This document shows positions 55,661 through 62,932 of a stretch of 64,000 nt of DNA, in pieces. Made by a program: the position numbers and the translations under genes. Positions within the stretch are counted from its first letter, which is position 1. Each line of letters opens with the position of its first letter. Where the stretch lies: the NCBI RefSeq assembly GCF_900636765.1, contig NZ_LR134313.1, forward strand, positions 1,798,001 through 1,862,000. The letters run 5' to 3'. Under the pieces are notes generated by a model that saw only the letters and a program-made list of their open reading frames with translations, had not been told where the DNA came from and did not search any database. The DNA is from Neisseria canis. GTDB lineage: Bacteria; Pseudomonadota; Gammaproteobacteria; Burkholderiales; Neisseriaceae.

Positions 55661-56524
55661 ATGGCTGGTAATAACAACCCGCTAACACCCCTTCGTTATC
55701 CTGGGGGAAAGACAGCATTTGCACCATACATCAAAGCTTTGCTGGAAGCTAATGATTTGGTTGGTGGTGATTATATGGAGCCGTATGCCGGTGGGGCAGG
55801 AGTGGCATTGGATTTATTATTCAACGACTATTGTCAAAATATCCATATTAATGACGTCGATCCAGCTGTATACCGTTTTTGGCAATCTGCAGTATTCCAC
55901 TCTGAAGAATTTATCCGGCTGATTTTGAAAACGGAAATCAGCATGAAAGAGTGGGAAAGGCAAAAGTACATTTTAAATAACGGTATGAATTTTACTGAAA
56001 TGGAGCATGGTTTTGCTGCCTTTTATTTAAACCGAACTAATCGTTCTGGTATTTTAAAAGGCGGGGTTATTGGCGGCAAACAACAAAATGGCAACTACAA
56101 GATGGATGCCCGTTTTAAAAAAGACAAGTTAATTAAACGCATTGAACGGATAGCTGAATACCGTGATTGGATTCATATCTATAATTTTGATGCGGTCGAC
56201 CTATTGCGTAGGTGTGAGTTTATCCTTCCTAAAAAATCGTTGATTTACCTTGATCCTCCTTACTACATGAAAGGACAAGGTTTGTATCGTAATTTCTATG
56301 AACATCAAGATCATGAAAATATTCAAATGGTTTTAGATGTCGTTGAGCGTCCATGGATTGTTTCATATGACAATTGTACGCAAATCAAGGCTATTTATCG
56401 AGAATACAGAAAAGACGAATACCTGCTGAATTACTGTGCCTACAGCAAGACCAAGGGGAGCGAGGTAATGATTTTTGGTCCGAATGTTGTTGTACCGGAG
56501 TTTGCCCTTTCTAAGGCAGGATAG
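55661..56524 (+). CDS. D12-class DNA adenine methylase (Dam type)
   Basis: This 287-residue protein has the SAM motif LTPLRYPGGKTAFAPYIKAL, EPYAGGAGVALDLLF, NDVDPAVYRFWQ, and the catalytic LIYLDPPYYMKGQGLYRNFY (DPPY). Such enzymes methylate N6 of adenine in a short site, often GATC. It follows the ParB-like gene by 80 bases. No cognate restriction enzyme of a known family is adjacent. Confidence 0.9.
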   Translation: MAGNNNPLTPLRYPGGKTAFAPYIKALLEANDLVGGDYMEPYAGGAGVALDLLFNDYCQNIHINDVDPAVYRFWQSAVFHSEEFIRLILKTEISMKEWERQKYILNNGMNFTEMEHGFAAFYLNRTNRSGILKGGVIGGKQQNGNYKMDARFKKDKLIKRIERIAEYRDWIHIYNFDAVDLLRRCEFILPKKSLIYLDPPYYMKGQGLYRNFYEHQDHENIQMVLDVVERPWIVSYDNCTQIKAIYREYRKDEYLLNYCAYSKTKGSEVMIFGPNVVVPEFALSKAG

Positions 56525-56608
56525 CTGAAATAGTAAAAAGCTAACCATAAATTTCGCGACAAAGATTAGTTTGATATTTCCGCCTAACCGAAACAGAAAG
56601 CCTAAAAA

Positions 56609-57070
56609 ATGGACAGAACCCTTATCGTATTTGATATGGATACAAATTGCTTAAAGCAACACTATCATAACCCAAGTTGGAATAATGCTTACGCCGATAT
56701 ATGGCGTATATTGAACAGGCATGGTTTCGACAATATTCAAGGTACAGTTTATTTAAGTAAGGAAGGTATTCGCCAGGCTCATGGAACACTGGCTTTGCAA
56801 GAAGTTGCTGCAAGGTTCGAGTGGTTTCACGCTTGCGCATCAAATATTCAATTTTATGAATTAAAGGATGACTTTAATGCCCAATTTATTGTTGATTCAG
56901 TCCAGGCCGCAAGAGAGTCCTTTAAACGTAGCCTTGAAGAACTGAAGAGGGATTTAAAAAATGCAGGTTTAGATGATAAAACCATTGAATCGATTCTTTC
57001 CAAGCGTGAATTTACACTGCAATACGCACAGGACAATCAATTACTGCCAAACAAAATACCAGAGAAATAG
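56609..57070 (+). CDS. vapD: virulence-associated protein D (VapD) family RNase
   Basis: This 153-residue protein begins LIVFDMDTNCLKQHYHNPSW and has YADIWRILNRHGFDNIQGTV, the ferredoxin-like fold related to Cas2. VapD proteins are mRNA endonucleases from Neisseria, Haemophilus and Helicobacter plasmids or islands. The C-terminal half is a longer helical extension (EELKRDLKNAGLDDKTIESI) than in short VapD proteins of about 93 residues. No VapX-like partner is seen. Confidence 0.85.
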   Translation: MDRTLIVFDMDTNCLKQHYHNPSWNNAYADIWRILNRHGFDNIQGTVYLSKEGIRQAHGTLALQEVAARFEWFHACASNIQFYELKDDFNAQFIVDSVQAARESFKRSLEELKRDLKNAGLDDKTIESILSKREFTLQYAQDNQLLPNKIPEK

Positions 57071-57125
57071 TTGTCGGAAACCCGACAGAATGGGTACGTT
57101 AGTAGGATAGGTTGTATAACTCTGG

Positions 57126-58157
57126 TTATTTACCGAATAACCGGATAAGCTTGGACAGCCAACTTTTTTCAATTTCCGCACGCAGCTGGGTATTTTCATT
57201 TGTTATTTTTTCAATCTGGTCTTTCAAACGGTTGTTTTCGTCGGATACGTTTGCCATTTTGAGAGTTAATTCATTGTATGCTTCTCCGATTTTAGCGTGG
57301 TCTTGTTTTTCTATTATCAGTTCCTTACCCAGCTTGAGCAATTGTTCAACTTTGGGCATTTCTGTTTCCCGCCAAGTTTCAACCTCCCGTTGCGCCGCAT
57401 CCAGTTTGGCAGACAATTTTTCTGCCTCAGAAAAAACGGCCGATTTAGGATTGTTGTATATCACGCCCCCAATCGATTTGCGGAAGATGTGCCGAAGTTT
57501 ATTCAGATGGGCAGTAATCGCGTAATCCGCATCGCGCTCATCCATTTGAGCAATGGCTGCCTCATCAAGATATAGGGCACTTAGGGGATCTCCTGTTGCA
57601 ATCTGAATGATGGGAATACCCGCCGCCTCCAAGTCTCGACATTTGGGTGAGCCTGCTGTTAGTTTAGATGTATGGTAAATTTCAAAAGCAATTTGACCTC
57701 CCCATTGCTGTTCCAGCGAAAATAGGGAAGTTTCTGCTGAAGGCTGAGAAAAACGGCAGAGAGCATCTATTATATAAGTATGTCCGTTGACATTGATACG
57801 CTGTTCTATATCTCCACCATTAAAAACAATTTCTTCGTCCGCTCTGCCCAAATAAGGGCCAAATTTATTAAAAAATTTCAACTTGGTTTGAATGTTTTGG
57901 TTGGCGAGTTCCGCAATTATCTGTTTGCACAAGGTGTGTGTCAGCGTTTCGGGAGCTGTTTTGCCTTCATGCGTGGTGGTGCTTTTGTAGGCAAAATAAT
58001 GCGTTTGCTTGCGACGGGTCTTGTACATTTCAAGGCGCTCCCCCGGTTTATGGCAGCTGTAAACTACATTAAAGCCGAGCTTCTGCGCCTGCAATGCTGT
58101 CACAATCTCATTACTGTGTTGTCCGGTGTAGGCGATTACCTTCATGGGTTCTTTCAT
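57126..58157 (-). CDS. CoiA-like putative nuclease with coiled-coil tail
   Basis: This 343-residue protein has features resembling CoiA-type nucleases: residues about 52-80 (HYFAYKSTTTHEG, HTLCKQIIAELA) recall the HFAH..EH..K region, and IIDALCRF followed by QIAFEIYHTSKLT recalls the PD-(D/E)xK core Asp and Glu. The last 90 residues form a coiled coil (LTLKMANVSDENNRLKDQIE). Assignment is by motif resemblance only. It may serve DNA uptake, defence or element upkeep. Confidence 0.5.
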   Translation of the reverse strand: MKEPMKVIAYTGQHSNEIVTALQAQKLGFNVVYSCHKPGERLEMYKTRRKQTHYFAYKSTTTHEGKTAPETLTHTLCKQIIAELANQNIQTKLKFFNKFGPYLGRADEEIVFNGGDIEQRINVNGHTYIIDALCRFSQPSAETSLFSLEQQWGGQIAFEIYHTSKLTAGSPKCRDLEAAGIPIIQIATGDPLSALYLDEAAIAQMDERDADYAITAHLNKLRHIFRKSIGGVIYNNPKSAVFSEAEKLSAKLDAAQREVETWRETEMPKVEQLLKLGKELIIEKQDHAKIGEAYNELTLKMANVSDENNRLKDQIEKITNENTQLRAEIEKSWLSKLIRLFGK

Positions 58158-58252
58158 ACTTTGTTTCTATACAAAATTGGATGACAAAATAAATCTTAGC
58201 ATGATTAAAGAGCGATTAATGATTGGGGAAATATTTTAAGAAGAAAAATTGC

Positions 58253-58281
58253 TTGACAATTTCAATGGTTGTTTGCAAAAT
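58253..58281 (+). promoter_or_regulatory. putative promoter of the DUF3577 gene
   Basis: TTGACA at 58253-58258 is followed after 17 bases by CAAAAT, a good -35 with a weak -10. It would yield a leader of roughly 180 bases before the DUF3577 start, including the structured element at 58406-58469. Confidence 0.45.
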
Positions 58282-58405
58282 GAAGTCGCATTAGATGTTT
58301 GTTGCTTCATCAAAAAGCAAAAGCCGTAACTGTAGCTCGCATACGGGTCTTTTAGAGATAGCTACCCTTTTCTTTTCTATCGGTTGTAAAGCCGACTTCT
58401 AATTA

Positions 58406-58469
58406 AACCCCTTGGGGATGCACTTCCCCGCAGGGGCAGATGTATCCCCGTTTTATTTGGAGATACATC
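58406..58469 (+). ncRNA. structured 5' leader, copy 1
   Basis: CCCCTTGGGG can pair with CCCCGCAGGGG (hairpin A). The following GATGTATC can pair with GATACATC directly before the ATG (8 bp), hiding the ribosome binding site GGAGA. Alternatively ATCCCC pairs back with GGGGAT in the hairpin. Mutually exclusive folds suggest translational control. The same layout recurs at four more genes. Confidence 0.8.
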
Positions 58470-59201
58470 ATGACTAATCAAACTCAAAACCAAAATCCGG
58501 CCCAAAACAATTATGTTGATTTGGTAACTACTGGCATAGGTTATCTTAACCGCCCTCGTTGGGTGACACCTGATAAAGGCAAACCTTACCTGACTTGTTC
58601 TATTAACGCTTGGTATGGTCAAGACGGCAAAGAGTCTCTACTATTTGAGACTAACGTCTTCGGACAGGCACGAGAAGCTCTTAATATGCTGTTTCAAGCC
58701 TATCCCCAACTTCTTGATTCCCAAGCGGGACCAAAGGTAACTGTAACCTGTGGTTTTACCATAGGTGACGGAGTACCTGATGGTTTTAAGAACAAAAAAG
58801 GTGAGCATGTGTCGTGTATTCGGGGAAGGCTGTTTAAGCTTAGCTGGATAAATGTAAATAAACAACGGTTTTTTACTCTTCAAACTAACGAAGAACAGCA
58901 GCCTGAAGCTCAGGTTCCGCATTCGCAGCCCCAGGTTCAAAATAACCCTCCTGTACAGCAACAGCATTATGCTCCGCAGCAGCAAGAAGGTTATCAGAAC
59001 CCACAGCCGCAGCAGCCTGTAACACAGACTCAGCATTCGCAGCCCCAGGTTCAAAATAACCCTCCTGCACAGCAACAGCATTATGCTCCGCAGCAGCAAG
59101 AAGGTTATCAGAATCCCCAGGAAAACTATTATCAGGCAACGCAGCAGCACCGCCCGCAACACATGCATCATCAAGGTCAATCACATGTGCATCATGGTTG
59201 A
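58470..59201 (+). CDS. DUF3577 / STY4534-family ICE protein
   Basis: This 243-residue protein is read from MTNQTQNQNPAQNNYVDLVT. Residues 20-145 match the DUF3577 domain of conjugative elements (VTTGIGYLNRPRWVTPDKGK, VSCIRGRLFKLSWI). The rest is a Gln/Pro/His-rich tail with two copies of a 38-residue unit (HSQPQVQNNPPVQQQHYAPQ), encoded by a direct repeat. The family is linked to ICE replication or maintenance, perhaps as an OB-fold DNA-binding protein. Confidence 0.82.
   Translation: MTNQTQNQNPAQNNYVDLVTTGIGYLNRPRWVTPDKGKPYLTCSINAWYGQDGKESLLFETNVFGQAREALNMLFQAYPQLLDSQAGPKVTVTCGFTIGDGVPDGFKNKKGEHVSCIRGRLFKLSWINVNKQRFFTLQTNEEQQPEAQVPHSQPQVQNNPPVQQQHYAPQQQEGYQNPQPQQPVTQTQHSQPQVQNNPPAQQQHYAPQQQEGYQNPQENYYQATQQHRPQHMHHQGQSHVHHG
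58920..59116. repeat. two 83-bp direct repeats encoding the Q/P-rich tail
   Basis: Copies at 58920-59002 and 59034-59116, offset by 114 bases, are identical apart from one visible base (GTACAG versus GCACAG). Recombination between them could change tail length by 38 residues in frame. Confidence 0.85.
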
Positions 59202-59306
59202 GTGGCTCATTTAAAATCCTATTTATACTGTTTGTGCTCAGGTTCATTTGGCACAGCATGACAAAATAATCGGATTGTTCAATACCGGACGGCCTTCCGT
59301 CTTTAT

Positions 59307-59335
59307 GAAGAGAAAACCTTTAAGGTTTTCTCTTC
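59307..59335. terminator. 14-bp perfect hairpin, terminator-like
   Basis: GAAGAGAAAACCTT and AAGGTTTTCTCTTC pair across one base, followed by a T-rich tract. It probably ends the DUF3577 transcript. Confidence 0.7.
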
Positions 59336-59374
59336 TCATTTCCTTTTTGGGGATACTACTACGTTCACATCGGA

Positions 59375-59423
59375 GGTAGTTGTCCCAAGCGGACTTTAAT
59401 ATAGTGTGTTTGGGACAACTACC
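59375..59423. repeat. 13-bp perfect inverted repeat in gene-free region
   Basis: GGTAGTTGTCCCA (59375-59387) and TGGGACAACTACC (59411-59423) enclose 23 bases. A second nested hairpin follows at 59479-59513 (GGTAAG/CTTACC and GGTCT/AGACC). No open frame of note covers this stretch, so a structured RNA is possible. Confidence 0.65.
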
Positions 59424-59635
59424 ATCTACCGCCGACAGGTGGTCTACTATAGAATAAGTTTTATTTTTTTGCAGTACAGGTAAGGTCTGCCTTTTAAGAC
59501 CTGGCTTACCACTCACTTTTTTTGTCGATGCCTGTTTCCCTGTGGTGAAGCAGGTATCCGCAAAAAAAAGTTGCCTAAAAAACAGGCAAGAAAAAATGTT
59601 CTTTAACAATTGGGACTAATACTATTTTATTTTCA

Positions 59636-59660
59636 GTTATCCACAATTTTGGTGGATAAC
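59636..59660 (+). promoter_or_regulatory. 9-bp hairpin just before a small open frame
   Basis: GTTATCCAC and GTGGATAAC pair around a 7-base loop. An ATG begins nine bases after it (59670). Confidence 0.6.
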
Positions 59661-59669
59661 CTATATATC

Positions 59670-59810
59670 ATGACTGTCAAAAGTACGGTCAAACCAAACC
59701 TGCTTCATAAGCAGGTTTGCCCTGATGTTTGTTCTAGCGATCATCAGGGCAAACCTGTTTCACGCATCGGCTTGCCGATGTTTGATAAGCTGGCATCTTC
59801 AACTGCCTAG
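59670..59810 (+). CDS. small open frame within a hairpin-rich segment
   Basis: The 46-codon frame begins MTVKSTVKPNLLHKQVCPDV. Its DNA is dominated by perfect hairpins, so it may not be a protein gene at all. No good ribosome binding site is seen. It is listed because the structured region is transcribed in the same direction as its neighbours if active. Confidence 0.25.
   Translation: MTVKSTVKPNLLHKQVCPDVCSSDHQGKPVSRIGLPMFDKLASSTA
59696..59780 (+). ncRNA. putative structured RNA with competing hairpins
   Basis: AAACCTGCTT/AAGCAGGTTT (59696-59718) is a perfect 10-bp hairpin. CAGGTTTGCCCTGATG (59712-59727) pairs perfectly with 59742-59757, and shares bases with the first, so they exclude each other. 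CATCGG/CCGATG (59765-59780) forms a third. This resembles an attenuator or riboswitch, or a recombination site. Confidence 0.55.
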
Positions 59811-60022
59811 ATAACTGTCGCTGTAATTTATCGACAATACCGTTTGTGCGACTCTTTTAAAACCCATTCTTCCTAAATCCTTTCTTCCCATATCGAGAGG
59901 AGTAGGGAATTATTTTATTTACCCAATCTAAGAATCGGAGGCCATGGCTTTTACCGTGCGGCGTCCTACAAGGGATAACCTTCCGCATTGTAAAACCGAC
60001 CCGATTTGTTAGAAGATGAGCT

Positions 60023-60040
60023 GCCATACCCGGGTATGGC
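60023..60040. repeat. 18-bp perfect palindrome
   Basis: GCCATACCC is directly followed by its reverse complement GGGTATGGC. It lies in the 1-kb gap upstream of the next gene and could be a regulator binding site. Confidence 0.7.
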
Positions 60041-60154
60041 GGTGTTACGAAATGACTGCTTGTACAGTCTCTTTTGCCCGCTCTCCGGCTTGCCTAAGAG
60101 CAAGTCGGATCGGGCTTCTCCCCCCGTGTGATTACGGTATTCAGCTTTCTTTTC

Positions 60155-60218
60155 AACCCATCGGGGTACGCTCCCCGATCGGGCAAGGTGTACCCCCTTT
60201 CTTTTACAGGAGTACATC
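60155..60218 (+). ncRNA. structured 5' leader, copy 2
   Basis: CCCATCGGGG pairs with CCCCGATCGGG (one bulge). GGTGTAC then pairs either with GTACATC next to the ATG or, as GTACCCC, with GGGGTAC in the hairpin. Compared with copy 1, the paired positions change together (AT/AT to TAC/GTA). Confidence 0.8.
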
Positions 60219-60599
60219 ATGTTTCATTATCTTAATTCCCTACTGCACCGACATGGTTCTGTCTTATATGCCAATCTCGGCATTAACTCCATATTGCCGG
60301 GTGATATTCTCACCCACCGCTACAACCACCAAAAATCCATTGTTGCCCACATCGGCCGCAATCATTTGCTGCTCGTCTGCTCGAAGGGGCGTATAAGCCG
60401 TATCCGTAAAACCAAAGCGGTACGGACATACTGCCGCAGCACTACCGATGTGCACGGCAGACATAATGTCCGTAAAGCATTGAGACTGGCCACTGACGCA
60501 TTAGTCAGCGACAAGCGGCTGTTTACTCTGCTGGGTCTACGTACGGTAGATGAAGACTATCTTCAACAAATCAAACACAATGTCGATTTGGCAGTTTAA
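60219..60599 (+). CDS. hypothetical ICE protein, 126 aa
   Basis: This basic protein begins MFHYLNSLLHRHGSVLYANL with the start fixed by the leader AGGAGTACATC. It contains IVAHIGRNHLLLVCSKGRIS and a C-terminal helical part (RKALRLATDALVSDKRLFTL). No family is recognised. It is one of the leader-controlled set. Confidence 0.7.
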   Translation: MFHYLNSLLHRHGSVLYANLGINSILPGDILTHRYNHQKSIVAHIGRNHLLLVCSKGRISRIRKTKAVRTYCRSTTDVHGRHNVRKALRLATDALVSDKRLFTLLGLRTVDEDYLQQIKHNVDLAV

Positions 60600-60644
60600 A
60601 TCCTACCCCGTCCGGAAACCTTGACGGTTTCAGACGGCCTCTTC

Positions 60645-60714
60645 CAACCCATCGGGGTACACTCCCCCCCCCCGACAGGGCAAGGTGTACCCCATTTTTT
60701 TATAGGAGTACATC
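60645..60714 (+). ncRNA. structured 5' leader, copy 3, with C10 tract
   Basis: It has the same pairing as copy 2 (GGGGTAC/GTACCCC and GGTGTAC/GTACATC). The 3' arm of hairpin A contains ten consecutive C residues (60664-60673) where copy 2 has four. An AG-type uptake sequence lies just upstream (60628-60640). Confidence 0.78.
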
Positions 60715-61236
60715 ATGTCTATAACGCTTCCCGGTATGTTAACCGTACAGACCATCCAAGGCCGGCGTGGCCCGTTCAACGTGGCCAAACTCGCTACATC
60801 AATCGGGATCTTTGAAGTAAAGAACCCCGTTTTGATGCAGTTCGCGCCTGGCGACTACCAAGGCAATTTCATCCTGGAGCAAATTAAGGTAAAAGCCTAC
60901 GAATGGGCCGGCGGAGCCACGTCCTATATTGATGCGGCTTTGGATTGGGCAGCTTTGGAACAGTTTGCCCGTGAATGCGGTTTCGGTTTGGAAGAGGAAA
61001 CCTATCCTGACAACTCCGTTTCGTCATTCGAAACCTATCCCGAAGACGGGATAGAGATTCCCAAGTTTGCCCAAACGGTCCAGCAGGTCGAAGCCATGAT
61101 AGGTAATGGCCAGCAAGAAATCTGCCTTGGCGAATACATGCTTTCGGACAGAGATGCCTTAACAACAGCCCGAAACCTTATGATGGAGGCAGGATACAGG
61201 TTCCAGCCCCACGCCCATGCTTGGCGTTTGCAATAA
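60715..61236 (+). CDS. DUF3275-family ICE protein
   Basis: This 173-residue protein begins MSITLPGMLTVQTIQGRRGP and has FNVAKLATSIGIFEVKNPVL and GDYQGNFILEQIKVKAYEWA, the DUF3275 pattern found in conjugative elements. The role is unknown. The start follows GGAGTACATC of the leader. Confidence 0.8.
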   Translation: MSITLPGMLTVQTIQGRRGPFNVAKLATSIGIFEVKNPVLMQFAPGDYQGNFILEQIKVKAYEWAGGATSYIDAALDWAALEQFARECGFGLEEETYPDNSVSSFETYPEDGIEIPKFAQTVQQVEAMIGNGQQEICLGEYMLSDRDALTTARNLMMEAGYRFQPHAHAWRLQ

Positions 61237-61249
61237 GGGGAGCTAGTGC

Positions 61250-61846
61250 ATGTTATACCTGACCTCGCGCAACAACCTGATGGCTGATGCGTTCTTTATT
61301 TTGGAAAACCGGCTGATGTTCGCATCGCTGCACGGCCGCGATGCCGATATGTTGGCATTTCAGGCGCAACTTCAGGTGGCCCGGGATTACTCTGCGGATA
61401 GATTGGGATTCAGACAACCTGAAGACCAACGGATCTGGCCGATGTATACCACTGCCGACATTCTGAGCGGTCTCAGCAAGCATGTAACCCGGTATCAAAC
61501 ACACAACTACGGCGCTGTTACGCATATGTTTCTGTATGCGACGGAGTTGACAGAATTCAATCGCGAAGTAAAAAGCGGTTGGGTTTTGCTGGATGACCTG
61601 TCCGCCGACATGGACAAGGCTGTGTGGCAATGCCTGCAAGAGCTTTCCGATGTTCCGTTACTGAATCATTGGCAAAACTGTTTACTGGCCGAGCTGGGGG
61701 CAGACCGGTTTATACAGCGGTTTAATCCTGCCGTCTGCGAGCGTTATGCCATGGTCGGTATCAAAGCTGCCAAGGTGGAAGTGCCCGCAGATTTCGGTGA
61801 TCGTATTACTGACCTGTTGCGCAACAAAAGCCTAACTTCTCAATAA
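61250..61846 (+). CDS. hypothetical ICE protein, 198 aa
   Basis: This protein begins MLYLTSRNNLMADAFFILEN 13 bases after the DUF3275 stop with AAGGGGAGCTAGTGC ahead, so the two are co-transcribed. It is mainly helical and acidic. No family is recognised. Confidence 0.7.
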   Translation: MLYLTSRNNLMADAFFILENRLMFASLHGRDADMLAFQAQLQVARDYSADRLGFRQPEDQRIWPMYTTADILSGLSKHVTRYQTHNYGAVTHMFLYATELTEFNREVKSGWVLLDDLSADMDKAVWQCLQELSDVPLLNHWQNCLLAELGADRFIQRFNPAVCERYAMVGIKAAKVEVPADFGDRITDLLRNKSLTSQ

Positions 61847-61865
61847 TACTTAAGCCCCAAGCGGG

Positions 61866-61903
61866 CTTTTTCAGACGGTTTGGCCAAACAGGCCGTCTGA
61901 AAA
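61866..61903. terminator. inverted AG-type uptake pair, terminator
   Basis: TTTTTCAGACGG and CCGTCTGAAAAAG flank TTTGGCCAAA, forming a hairpin after the 198-aa gene. It uses the AGGCCGTCTGAA dialect, as does the pair-like site at about 62681-62714. Confidence 0.75.
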
Positions 61904-61940
61904 AGCACGTTTCCACAGCCAACAGTCTGCTTTACTGTTT

Positions 61941-61964
61941 CCGTACTACCGTTAACCAGTACGG
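61941..61964 (+). repeat. 7-bp hairpin with CCGTTAACCA loop upstream of leader copy 4
   Basis: CCGTACT and AGTACGG enclose ACCGTTAACC. The 10-mer CCGTTAACCA also occurs upstream of leader copy 5 (62758-62767) inside a different stem (GAATG/CATTC). Confidence 0.5.
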
Positions 61965-61996
61965 CTCCCGCTCGGGAGACGGTTCTTTTTCAATCT

Positions 61997-62060
61997 CAAC
62001 CCACCGGGGATACCAGCCCCGGTGGGGCATGGTATTCCTTCACCAAAGAAAGGAAATATC
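61997..62060 (+). ncRNA. structured 5' leader, copy 4
   Basis: CCACCGGGG pairs perfectly with CCCCGGTGG. GGTATTCC can pair back with GGGATACC or forward with GGAAATATC before the ATG (one bulge). Sequence differs from copies 1-3 but the pairing is kept. Confidence 0.75.
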
Positions 62061-62369
62061 ATGAACATTTTAGAGAAACTCCGCAGCAATGCAACTTCGG
62101 CAAAATATCAAGTATTCAACCCTAACGGCGCCGACTACCTTTTCGAAGGCACGCTTCTGTATCAGCATAAATCTGATGACGGTAAGCATGTTCTTGTTAA
62201 GGTTTATGAAAGTCGGAAAGGCAAGTTTGTTGTCGAAGATAAAACTTGCAAACCGGTAAAAGTCCATGTTACCAGTGATTGGCTAAGTATATTTGGTACC
62301 ATCGGCTATGATGAATGGGCCAAAAACATATACCGAGAACTCGGTATTGAGGAATTTCAAAGAATTTGA
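62061..62369 (+). CDS. hypothetical ICE protein, 102 aa
   Basis: This protein begins MNILEKLRSNATSAKYQVFN after AAAGGAAATATC. It has a compact beta-rich N-terminal part (FEGTLLYQHKSDDGKHVLVK). No family is recognised. It is leader-controlled and followed 12 bases on by a small gene. Confidence 0.7.
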   Translation: MNILEKLRSNATSAKYQVFNPNGADYLFEGTLLYQHKSDDGKHVLVKVYESRKGKFVVEDKTCKPVKVHVTSDWLSIFGTIGYDEWAKNIYRELGIEEFQRI

Positions 62370-62381
62370 AAGGAAACCAAA

Positions 62382-62633
62382 ATGAGTGATCCTATTTTTT
62401 TCAAAGACATCATCAAAGAATTTGAAAGCCTTTATGAATCTGCCATTCCAAATGTCAATGGCCTGGACCAACAAAAGTTTAAAGAAAAGAACAGTTATTT
62501 TCAAAAATACTGGTTGATGACACGTCGCGTTTTCCTATGGGGTTTGTTTACATGGATGGCCAAACCCATGTGGATTTTCGGAATTGGTTACAGAAACACC
62601 ACCCCGAACAGGAATATCTTGTGCCATCTTGTT
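62382..62633 (+). pseudogene. small ICE gene with probable frameshift
   Basis: The frame starts MSDPIFFKDIIKEFESLYES. After NSYFQKY (about 62510) it turns into unlikely Trp/Met-rich sequence up to 62696. The next frame instead reads DDTSRFPMGFVYMDGQTHVD and EQEYLVPSC before a stop at 62633, which looks like natural protein. I infer a one-base indel near 62510-62516. Confidence 0.5.
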
Positions 62634-62868
62634 AATTATACCTGTGCCATGCGCAAGTTTAACCTGCTTAAGCAGGTTTTTTCAGACAGTTTTTAAGTAA
62701 GGCCGTCTGAAAAAACCTGTTTTATGCGCCGTCAGCCGCTCAGCTGACCGAATGCTGCCGTTAACCATCATTCAGCCGTTTCAATACGGCCACGGCTATT
62801 TATCAGTCTATAAAGCCTTTTGGAAGAAGCTACCACTAAATAGTAGTTTCTGCCCGATCAATTTTATT

Positions 62869-62932
62869 AACCCTTTGGGGATATCACTCCCCAAAGGGCA
62901 CGGTATCCCCTTTCTTAAGGAAAGGAACCATT
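62869..62932 (+). ncRNA. structured 5' leader, copy 5
   Basis: CCCTTTGGGG pairs perfectly with CCCCAAAGGG. GGTATCCCC pairs back with GGGGATATC (one G-U), or CCTTTC with GAAAGG covering the ribosome binding site, with GGT/ACC extending it. This copy keeps both alternatives. Confidence 0.75.
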
